A stretch of DNA of 64,000 nt from positions 310,001 through 374,000 of the forward strand of contig OY282365.1 of the NCBI GenBank assembly GCA_958295685.1, in the 5' to 3' direction. This document shows, in pieces, positions 34,558-41,938 of this stretch (within the stretch, counting starts at the first letter, position 1; each line of letters begins with the position of its first letter). The notes under the pieces are model-generated. The model made no database searches and was not told where the DNA came from. It saw only the letters and a list, made by a program, of their open reading frames with translations. The DNA comes from an uncultured Dehalococcoidia bacterium (lineage in GTDB: Bacteria; Chloroflexota; Dehalococcoidia; Lucifugimonadales; CATQGZ01). The translations under genes and the position numbers were made by a program.

Positions 34558-35498
34558 CAGTATCTTATCCTGGGGTCTACGTAGGCGTAGATGATGTCCA
34601 CGATCAGGTTCACGTAGACGTAGACCAGCGCGGTGAGCATGAGGAGCGCCTGGACTATTGGGATGTCGTGCGCCTTCACCGCGTCGACCAGGAGACGGCC
34701 GAGCCCCGGGATGGCGAAGACTATCTCCACGAAGATGGTGCCGGTTATGAGGCCGATGAACAGGAATCCCAGCAGTGTGATGATGGGTATGGAGGCGTTC
34801 TTGAAGGCGTGGCGCACGAACACGTTGAACTCGGCGAGTCCCTTGGCCCTTGCCGTCCTGACGTAGTCCTCGTTGAGCACCTCTATCATGGTCGAGCGGG
34901 TCATCCTGGCGTAGACCGCTCCCGTGTGCAGCGAAATGACGAAGCATGGCATTGCCAGGCTCCTGAACCAGGGCCAAAGCCCGTCCGAGATGGGGGTGTA
35001 TCCTATGGCCGGGAACCAGGGCAGCTGGAGAGCGAACGCCCACACGAATATGTAGGCGAGCCAGAAGCTCGGCACCGACAGGCCGAATACGGCTGCGAGC
35101 ATGACGGCGCGGTCGATCAGGCCGTGCGCCTTCCAGGCCGCCACCATGCCGAGCGGTATACCCATCACTATCGAGAAGACCATGCCCCAGAACGTTATGG
35201 AGACGGTGGCCTCGAGTCGGGGCTTCATGAGATCCAGAACCGGCTGCTTGCTCAGCAGGCCCGTTCCGAGGTCTCCTCTGATAAATCGCACTGCCCAGTC
35301 GACGAACTGCACGACCATCGGACGGTCGAGGCCGAGGCTGCGGCGCAGCTCCTCGATCTGCTCCACGGACACGTTGGGGCTGAAGAGCATGTAGGCGGCG
35401 TCGCCCGGCGCGACGTGCACAAGGGCGAACGTGATCACCGCCACTACGGCGATGATTGGGAGGCTCTGGAGTATGCGCCGGGCGATATACTGCTGCAT
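34557..35498 (-). CDS. peptide/nickel-type ABC transporter permease (DppB family)
   Basis: This is a 313-aa permease of the DppB/OppB family. RRILQSLPIIAVVAVITFALVH is helix 1, LGLDRPMVVQFVDW is the family's periplasmic motif, and TARAKGLAEFNVFVRHAFKN is the EAA loop. It follows the solute-binding protein gene after a large palindrome. Confidence 0.94.
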   Translation of the reverse strand: MQQYIARRILQSLPIIAVVAVITFALVHVAPGDAAYMLFSPNVSVEQIEELRRSLGLDRPMVVQFVDWAVRFIRGDLGTGLLSKQPVLDLMKPRLEATVSITFWGMVFSIVMGIPLGMVAAWKAHGLIDRAVMLAAVFGLSVPSFWLAYIFVWAFALQLPWFPAIGYTPISDGLWPWFRSLAMPCFVISLHTGAVYARMTRSTMIEVLNEDYVRTARAKGLAEFNVFVRHAFKNASIPIITLLGFLFIGLITGTIFVEIVFAIPGLGRLLVDAVKAHDIPIVQALLMLTALVYVYVNLIVDIIYAYVDPRIRY

Positions 35499-35530
35499 TT
35501 CGAGGGCCGTTCTGCCGTCGGTGGGTGTGC

Positions 35531-35576
35531 GTCAGATACGTAAGGCCCCGACCGGTCGGGGCCTTACGTATCTGAC
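35531..35576 (-). terminator. perfect 46-bp palindrome downstream of the binding-protein gene
   Basis: GTCAGATACGTAAGGCCCCG with ACC and its exact complement form a 23-bp arm pair with no unpaired bases. It lies between the solute-binding protein stop (35615) and the dppB-like start (35498). There is no T-run. It probably blocks 3'-to-5' decay or partly terminates, giving more binding protein than permease (inference). Confidence 0.7.
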
Positions 35577-35614
35577 GAGGCTGTCAAGCGCGCGGCGCTT
35601 TCGGGCGCAGCCGC

Positions 35615-37474
35615 TTAGTTGTCGTCCTCTATCCAGAGGTTATACATCGGCACGCTCTCGTGGGGTATGTAGCCCTTGATGCGCGTGCGCACGGCCAGGT
35701 TCTTGAAGCCCTCTCCGAGAGGCACCAGCGGAAGGTCTCTGAAGAACACGCTCTGTATCTGGTCGGTTATCTTCTTCTGTTCCGCGCGCGTCAGGTTCTC
35801 GCTGAAGAGCCTGTCCAGGTTCTCGGTCATCTCGTTGGTCTCGTCGGCGTAGTCGTGAATCCACCCCATCTTCTTGAAGTGGACGCTGTTGCCGATGAAG
35901 GGGTCCTTGAAGCCGGAGGTTGTGGTAACGAACAGGTCCCACTTGTCCTCAGTTATGACCCGCTCGACCCAGGCGCCCGTGTCCAGGTCCTCCCAGATGA
36001 CCACCATACCGAGGTCTTCCAGCACCTCTCGGACGATCCGGCTGGGGTCGGACACCAGCGGCAGGGACCGGACGGGCATCAGCACCTCGGCGCCCACCAG
36101 ACCGGCCTCTTCTATGAGCGCCTTGGCTCGGGCGAGGTCCTGAGCGTTGTAGTCGGCGGTGTCGACGTCGCTCTCCCAGAAGGTGTCGCAGGTCCACATC
36201 GAGGCGCAGGTTCGCCAGTAGGACGACGAGCCGTAGGCTGCCGTCATAATCCTCTCCGACGGCAGGGCCAGCCTCAGAGCCTGCCGGGCCCGGACGTCGT
36301 CGAAGATTTCGCCGGAGTGCTTCGGCCAGATCGACATCCTGGCGGTCCCGAACCTGACGGTGTGGATGATGATGTTCGGGTCATCCTTCATCTGGTCGGC
36401 GGTGTCGCCGCCGAACGGCGTGCTCAGGACGTCCAGCTGTCCCGCCTTCAGGGCCGCCACCTGCGCGGCAACGTCGGGCACGACGATGAACTCGACCTTG
36501 TCGGCGAAGGCCACCTTCCTGCCAGCCTGCCAGCTGGGAGGACCGGGGGGGCTCTGGTAGTCCTCGTACCGTGAGACGATGAGGCGGTCTCCCGGTATCC
36601 ACTGGTCGAGCTTGAACGGACCGGTTCCGACCGCGTCGTTGTTGACGTCGGTCACCGGCCGCGACCACTCCGACTCGGGAACGATGAACTGGCCGGTGAT
36701 GGTCGGCTGCGTGAATGACGACAGCACGAACGTGGAGAACTTCTCCAGCGCCATCTCGTACGTCAGACGGTCGACAGCCGTCCAATGGCCGTCAAAGTCG
36801 CCGTCCTGGTGGTCCTTGACCAGCGTCGAGATCATGCCGTCGTGGTCCTGAACCCTCTTTATCGAGCCGACCACGTCGGCGGCGGTCATCGGGTCTCCGT
36901 TGTGGAACTTCACGCCGTCCCGCAGTGTGAACGTCCACGTGAGGCCGTCGCCGCTCGTCTTCCAGGACTCGACAAGCTCGGGCCTCGGGTCGTACTGCGC
37001 GTTGAGCTGGAACGTGGATTCCTTTATATGTGTGTTCGACCAGCCGTTGGCCTCATAGCCGGGCGCCGCCGCGTCCAGATGCTGCTTCTGGATGTCGGTA
37101 ACCCTGATAGTCCCGCCCATGCGAGGGTCGCGGTATACTATCTTCTCGACCTCCACCTCCTCGGTGACCACGACCTGCTTCTCGACCTCGACGACGACCT
37201 CCTTCTCCACCACGACCGTGTCGCCGGGCACCTCCACCTCCCTCACCACCTCTTTGATAACCTCGACCGGCTTCTCGATCTCGACGGTCCTGACGACCTC
37301 CTTCTCCACCTCCACCACCCTCTCGACGGGCACCTCCTTGACCACCTCCTGGGTGACCACTCTATCGACAGGCACCTCTCTGACCGTCTCCGTGGTACAG
37401 GCCAAGGCAACCGCGAGCATCACCGCAGCTATGGCCGCGGCCGCCGGCAGTCTCAGCCTCTTTGCGATATTCAT
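35615..37474 (-). CDS. extracellular solute-binding lipoprotein, family 5, with EVxVEK repeats
   Basis: This 619-aa binding protein belongs to the peptide/nickel (SBP family 5) type. The lipobox Cys is C26 (AVALAC). Residues about 30-112 are an EV/EK-rich repeat (EVPVERVVEVEKEVV and variants), likely a stalk. The SBP_bac_5 domain follows, with WTFTLRDGVKFHNGDPMTAADVV. The ATG at 37474 has GGAGG 6 nt upstream; a frame running on to 37852 reads through repeat A2 and is not coding. Confidence 0.93.
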   Translation of the reverse strand: MNIAKRLRLPAAAAIAAVMLAVALACTTETVREVPVDRVVTQEVVKEVPVERVVEVEKEVVRTVEIEKPVEVIKEVVREVEVPGDTVVVEKEVVVEVEKQVVVTEEVEVEKIVYRDPRMGGTIRVTDIQKQHLDAAAPGYEANGWSNTHIKESTFQLNAQYDPRPELVESWKTSGDGLTWTFTLRDGVKFHNGDPMTAADVVGSIKRVQDHDGMISTLVKDHQDGDFDGHWTAVDRLTYEMALEKFSTFVLSSFTQPTITGQFIVPESEWSRPVTDVNNDAVGTGPFKLDQWIPGDRLIVSRYEDYQSPPGPPSWQAGRKVAFADKVEFIVVPDVAAQVAALKAGQLDVLSTPFGGDTADQMKDDPNIIIHTVRFGTARMSIWPKHSGEIFDDVRARQALRLALPSERIMTAAYGSSSYWRTCASMWTCDTFWESDVDTADYNAQDLARAKALIEEAGLVGAEVLMPVRSLPLVSDPSRIVREVLEDLGMVVIWEDLDTGAWVERVITEDKWDLFVTTTSGFKDPFIGNSVHFKKMGWIHDYADETNEMTENLDRLFSENLTRAEQKKITDQIQSVFFRDLPLVPLGEGFKNLAVRTRIKGYIPHESVPMYNLWIEDDN

Positions 37475-37624
37475 TCGATACCTCCGTGTTTCACATAACC
37501 TCCGAAAGCGAACCGTATCCCGAATCGAACCCGCAATGTATATCACGGGTATGGCTCTGTCAACAAATGAGACAGTGGTCAGTGGAGTGCGCCGGTCCCC
37601 ATCGCCGGGGCCTCTGGGGATCGG

Positions 37625-37871
37625 CGGCTCTGGGAATTTTTTGCGAAAGTGTCGGATTCGAGGGCATTTCGTAGCTGGGAGGGCCGATTTTACCCGACAC
37701 TTTGCGACACTTATGCGACGCTTATGCGACGCTTGTGCGACACTAATGCGACACTTTGCGACACTAATGCGACACTTTGCGACAGGCGCTTCAGGAGTCC
37801 TGCGGGCTGGTTTGTGGAGAGAGGCGGCTGTGTCATGGGGATACTCTAGCACAGTGGTTCGGGGTTGTCAA
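37625..37871 (-). repeat. word-array element, family A, copy A2
   Basis: On the minus strand: TTGACA (37871-37866), 17 nt, TAGAGT (37848-37843), 6 nt, ATG (37836). The leader MTQPPLSTNQPAGLLKRLSQ precedes about nine GTGTCGCA/GCGTCGCA words. The last word is GTGTCGG, and the tail reads CCGACACTTTCG, complementary to it. The core CCAGCTACGAAATG lies between. The 150 nt between this and the binding-protein start show no other feature. Confidence 0.8.
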
Positions 37872-38095
37872 TTGTCTGAATCAGGATTCTCAGGATCAGG
37901 ATTGTCAGGATTGGGGAGCAACCCTCCCTCCCCCCGCCTAATTTGGGCGGGCGGCGTGATTGTCTGAATCAGGATTGTCAGGATTGGGGACCAGACCCCC
38001 CCCCCGCCTAATTTGGGCGGGCGGCGTGATGGACGTCCGGGCTGTGCCGGATTGGTTGTTTGAATCAGGATTTGGAGGATTCTCAGGATTGGCGG
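37872..38095 (+). repeat. C-type repeat (TCAGGATT words), several copies
   Basis: TTGTCTGAATCAGGATT with further (C/G)AGGATT words recurs at about 37872, 37960 and 38055. It is interspersed with CCCCCGCCTAATTTGGGCGG and GGGCGGCGTGATGGACGTC. It directly abuts the promoter of A2. No gene is seen between 37475 and 38137. Confidence 0.7.
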
Positions 38096-38137
38096 TGGAC
38101 GGTTCCTGCCCGGAGAGAATCGTGGGCGTGGGGACGC

Positions 38138-39241
38138 CTATTCCGGCAGCCACTTCTCGAAGAAGCGCTGCCAGTTGCGGTACATGACGTTCTCGACATC
38201 CTCCTGGCTGTAGCCCCGTCGATCCAGTATCTCGGCGACCTTCCGGTAGTCCGACACCGTGTCCACTTCATACGGCGCCCCGTCGGCTCCGCCCTGGCCG
38301 TCGGTGTCCCCGCCGATTGCCGAGTGGAGCGAATTCCCAGCCATCTGGCAAACGTGGTCGACGTGGTCGCAGTAGTCCTCCAGAGTCACCGCTTCCAGCG
38401 GGAAGACGTCCCGGCGCGGCGGGATGTTCGCCCAGTCGACACCCTCCCTGTACAGCATCCACGTGTCCATCGAGTGGCCGATCACCGCGCCCCTGTCGAT
38501 GATTCTTTGGAGCAGGTCGTCCGGTATCTGCCGCTCTCCGGGCGTTATCGCGCGGCAGTTTTGATGCGTGGACAGAACGGGGCCGGAGAAGTTGTCCAGT
38601 TCCTGCCTGATAGACTCGTCCGAGGTGTGCGAGACGTCGAGGATCATTCCCAGCGAGTCCATGTGCCGCAGCAGTTCCGGCGCCCCGTCCAGCAGGCCCC
38701 CATCGGTGCCGGTGGCGGTGCCGTGAGAGTATCGGCTCACGCCGTAGTGGGAGAGGCTGACCACCCTGAGCCCGTTCTCGTACCACTCGTGGACCTGCTC
38801 CGGCCACAGGATGGGGTCCGCGCCCTCCATGCCGAGCACCATTCCCACGGGCAGGTCGTCCCGGCTGCCGGCCTCCGACCAGGTCTTCATGTGGCTGGCG
38901 AAGTCCCCGCGGGTATCGAGCATTCTCGCGTACCCCCGGGTCTCCAGGACGTGGTAGTACGCCAGCTGGCCGTGCGCGCCCGCGTAGGACAGTTCGTCGG
39001 TCCTGACGTCGCCGTGCGGGTGGCCGTCCCGGAGGATGCAGCCCGTCAGCTTGACGATGGCCGCTGCCACGCCCGCCCTGCGCATCTCCGGGACCGTCGC
39101 CATTATGCCGCTGTCCGGCCGCCCCTTCGACTCCGTGAAGTCGGGCGGGGCTGCCCGCGCCTGATCGATGGGCAGCGTCAGGTCTCGTTGGGACCTGATC
39201 GCGCCCCCGGCCATCGGATAGTCGCCGTCTATGATGAGCAT
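38138..39241 (-). CDS. peptidase M19 (membrane dipeptidase) family protein
   Basis: This is a 367-aa TIM-barrel protein of the M19 renal dipeptidase family. Glu in GMEGADP, His in LSHYG, and LDVSHTSDESI match metal and active-site motifs. The first zinc motif (DGHxD) is altered to IIDGDYPM, so one His ligand is missing. It may therefore bind a single metal or act on a different substrate. No signal peptide is present, so it is cytoplasmic. Confidence 0.85.
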   Translation of the reverse strand: MLIIDGDYPMAGGAIRSQRDLTLPIDQARAAPPDFTESKGRPDSGIMATVPEMRRAGVAAAIVKLTGCILRDGHPHGDVRTDELSYAGAHGQLAYYHVLETRGYARMLDTRGDFASHMKTWSEAGSRDDLPVGMVLGMEGADPILWPEQVHEWYENGLRVVSLSHYGVSRYSHGTATGTDGGLLDGAPELLRHMDSLGMILDVSHTSDESIRQELDNFSGPVLSTHQNCRAITPGERQIPDDLLQRIIDRGAVIGHSMDTWMLYREGVDWANIPPRRDVFPLEAVTLEDYCDHVDHVCQMAGNSLHSAIGGDTDGQGGADGAPYEVDTVSDYRKVAEILDRRGYSQEDVENVMYRNWQRFFEKWLPE

Positions 39242-39418
39242 CGGGCCTCTCCTGCGTTCGGAAGTGTGCTGCGAGTCAGAGTCTATATGCCCGCCGCCGA
39301 AGTTTGCAACGAGCGGCGATTCTGGTAGAGTTGCGCGCCAGGAGGCATGTCAGCCACATGGCGATCCCGACGCGACACGCGGACGTCTGCGAGACCGGCT
39401 GCCGCGCGAAGAGGTGAC

Positions 39419-40474
39419 GTGATCAGGAGCCGCGCAGCCGTTCAGCTGGCGATACACGAGCGCCCCATCATCGACGAGATCGAGATCCCGGACCCCGGGC
39501 CGGATCAGGTGATCGTCAGGATGATTTCGAGCGGCGTCTGCCACTCGCAGCTCCACCACATCCACCAGGAGGGCATCGGGAGGCCGATGGGCTTCGGCCA
39601 CGAGGGTGTGGGAGTCGTCACCCACGCGGGGCGGAACGTCAGCCACGTGGAGGAGGGGGACCACGCGATAGTCACCTGGGTGCCCAGGACGCCCATCAGG
39701 GGCCCAATCGTCCGCGTGCCCTCCGGGACCACCTACAGGGAGGAGCTCTTCCACTCTCCCACGGTGTACACCTGGTCGGAGCACACTCTGGCCAACTCCG
39801 ATCTGGTGGTCGGGATGCCGAAGGAGAGCCCAACCGACGTCACCTGCATCGTGGGCTGCGCGGTGCTTACGGGGGCCGGAGCGGTGCTGAACACGGCGCG
39901 CGTCCGACCGGGGGAGTCGGTGGCCGTATTCGGAGTGGGCGGGGTGGGCCTGTCGGCGGTAAAGGCCGCCTCGATAGTCGGGGCGCACCCGATAATCGCG
40001 GTCGACCTTGCGGCCGACAAGCTGGAGTTCGCCCGCGAGTTCGGCGCCACTCACACGATCGACGCCTCCGAGTGCGACCCCGTGGAGGCCATCGTCGACC
40101 TGACCGGCGGAGGCGTCGACTACGCCTTCGACACCATCGGCGTGAGGGTCACGACCGAGCAGATACTCCCCTCGACGCGAGCCGGAGGGCCGGGCGCCGA
40201 CAACCACGGCGGGCTCGCCGTGCTGGTCGGGGTGCCGCAGGAACCGATGACCCTGGACTCCGGCCTCTTCCTGTACAACCAGCGCCGCTACAGGGGAAGC
40301 CTCGGCGCGACCTATCCGGAGAGGGACTTCCCGATGTTCCTGCGCTGGCATCGGGAGGGCAGATTCCCCCTCGAAAAGCTGGTGACCCGCAGGTACTCAC
40401 TCGATCAGGTGAACGAGGCGTGCGACGACCTGGAGGCCGGAGCCATCCTCGGACGGGCGATCATCGAGTACTGA
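39419..40474 (+). CDS. zinc-dependent alcohol dehydrogenase family protein
   Basis: This is a 351-aa medium-chain dehydrogenase. The catalytic zinc ligands are Cys in SSGVCHSQL, His-Glu in GFGHEGVG and Cys in GCAVLTGAG. The NAD(P)-binding motif is GVGGVGLSAVKAA. The structural-zinc lobe with four Cys is absent; TWVPRTPIRGPIVRVPSG occupies that place. The GTG at 39419 has AGAGG nearby; an ATG at 39347 has GGAGG only 1 nt upstream. The substrate is unknown. Confidence 0.88.
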   Translation: MIRSRAAVQLAIHERPIIDEIEIPDPGPDQVIVRMISSGVCHSQLHHIHQEGIGRPMGFGHEGVGVVTHAGRNVSHVEEGDHAIVTWVPRTPIRGPIVRVPSGTTYREELFHSPTVYTWSEHTLANSDLVVGMPKESPTDVTCIVGCAVLTGAGAVLNTARVRPGESVAVFGVGGVGLSAVKAASIVGAHPIIAVDLAADKLEFAREFGATHTIDASECDPVEAIVDLTGGGVDYAFDTIGVRVTTEQILPSTRAGGPGADNHGGLAVLVGVPQEPMTLDSGLFLYNQRRYRGSLGATYPERDFPMFLRWHREGRFPLEKLVTRRYSLDQVNEACDDLEAGAILGRAIIEY

Positions 40475-40535
40475 CCGTCTGCGGGGCCCAGGCAGACTCG
40501 CCGCCCAGGCCCGGACTCCCCGCGCGGGGGCGCCT

Positions 40536-41525
40536 CTACTCCCTGCGCGCCTGCCGGCGGCGCTCCCAGTGCTGCTCGGTCTCGCTCATGGGCGAGTCGG
40601 GTTTCGCCTGCCAGCGGCCCTCGTCGTCGAGCTTGCCGAGCGCCTTCGCCATCTCGCGGATATGGGTCGGCTTGGAGCCGCAGCAGCCGCCGACGTAGTT
40701 GACCCCCATGTCCTTCGCCCGCGCCGCGAACTCCCCCATCTCGTACCGCGTGAGCTGCGTCGGCTCCAGACGGTCGGGGAAGGACGGCAGGCCGGTGAAC
40801 CACGGGGTCTCGTCGGTGCATCGGAACGCGACCGGCTGAGCGGCGAGGTAGCCGTCGAAGGCGGAGCGCATCTCCTCTACGTGGGGATACATGCGCTCGG
40901 GGTCGTTCATGCAGTTGAGGCCGATGACGTCGGCGCCGGCGGCGTCCAGCCTCCGGGTGCACTCGGCCACGGTGTATCCGTCCTCGGAGACGTTGTCCGC
41001 GCGAAAGGACATCGTTATCATCGCGGGCACGCTCGTGTTCTTCTTGAGCCGGTCGAGGCACAGCAGCGCCTCGCCCAGGCTGAAGAAGAGTTCGCCGATG
41101 AAGAAGTCGACGCCCGCCTGGGCCTCCAGCTGCTCGTCGAACATCTCCGTCACCAGCCGCTCGGATTCGGCGTCGCCGGCCTTCCACTTCCACGTCGTGC
41201 TCAGGTCGCCCGCGACGAGCAGGTCGTCCCCGGCGGCCTCTCTGGCGATCCGTGTCGCGGCCTGGTTGATCTCTATCGTCCGGTCGGCGAATCCCACCGT
41301 AGCCAGCTTCTCACGGCTGCCGTAGAACGCCATGACCTGAAGCGCCTCCGAGCCGCAGTTCCGCATCTCTCGGTGGAGCTCCGCTATCGCCGACGGGTGG
41401 GTGACGGCAAGCTCCGGCGTGAACGCCCCCGTCACCACGTATCCGCGCTGCTCCAGCTCGATGATGTAGCCCCCGTCGCCCAGCACGACCCCCTCCGAGA
41501 GCCGTTCGAGTAACCCTTTCGCCAT
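40536..41525 (-). CDS. homocysteine S-methyltransferase family protein
   Basis: This is a 329-aa TIM barrel of the BHMT/MetH-N homocysteine methyltransferase family. Zinc ligands are Cys in VIGLNCMND and the pair in VGGCCGSKP. VLGDGGYIIELEQRGYV opens the barrel in the usual way. The methyl donor (betaine, S-methylmethionine or other) cannot be assigned. It is convergent with the alcohol dehydrogenase. Confidence 0.88.
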   Translation of the reverse strand: MAKGLLERLSEGVVLGDGGYIIELEQRGYVVTGAFTPELAVTHPSAIAELHREMRNCGSEALQVMAFYGSREKLATVGFADRTIEINQAATRIAREAAGDDLLVAGDLSTTWKWKAGDAESERLVTEMFDEQLEAQAGVDFFIGELFFSLGEALLCLDRLKKNTSVPAMITMSFRADNVSEDGYTVAECTRRLDAAGADVIGLNCMNDPERMYPHVEEMRSAFDGYLAAQPVAFRCTDETPWFTGLPSFPDRLEPTQLTRYEMGEFAARAKDMGVNYVGGCCGSKPTHIREMAKALGKLDDEGRWQAKPDSPMSETEQHWERRRQARRE

Positions 41526-41603
41526 GTCGCCCCTCCACAGGAAATATGGTGCTCACAATCTACGCTCCGGCGGCGGCGAAACACAAGGCAGTGTGAGGCT
41601 GCC

Positions 41604-41622
41604 TCGGGAACAGTTCAGGCTC
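41604..41622 (-). repeat. D-module end sequence
   Basis: TCACAGAGCCTGAACTG on the minus strand matches TCACAGAGTCTGAACAG at 24.8 and 25.2 kb. It lies about 30 nt before the B2 promoter, as D does at B1. Confidence 0.5.
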
Positions 41623-41650
41623 TGTGAATCCCCGGAGGGTTCGAGTCCAC

Positions 41651-41872
41651 TTGACATTACCGAACCGCTGTACTACATTATCCATATGGAAGCAGCCAAC
41701 CCAGCAGCCCTGAAGACCTGTCCCACAATTGTCCCGGAACTGCTCCGGTTCCGTTCCACATCTGCTCCACAAGTGCCCCACATTTGTACCACGAAATCGA
41801 ACCCCTCAGCTACGAGATGGGACAAAATGGAACAGTTTGGGACAGTTTTAGCGGAAACCGCAGGTCGAGGAA
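41651..41872 (+). repeat. word-array element, family B, copy B2
   Basis: TTGACA (41651-41656), 17 nt, TACATT (41674-41679), 6 nt, then ATG (41686). The array carries GTCCCA and GTTCCA/GCTCCA/GTACCA words, then CAGCTACGAGATG, and the tail TGGGAC-TGGAAC-TGGGAC. An open frame from the ATG runs about 87 codons through the array (MEAANPAALKTCPTIVPEL...). The flanks 41526-41603 and 41873-41938 hold nothing recognisable. Confidence 0.8.
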
Positions 41873-41938
41873 CCATGCGCGCGAATCGATCCGAAGTCTC
41901 CCGCGCGGTCACGCCTGAGCCGAGGAGCGGGGCAGCCG

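Noticed and set aside
37475..37852. N-terminal extension of the solute-binding protein
   Set aside because: It reads through element A2; a signal peptide and lipobox begin at the ATG at 37474 with a good Shine-Dalgarno.
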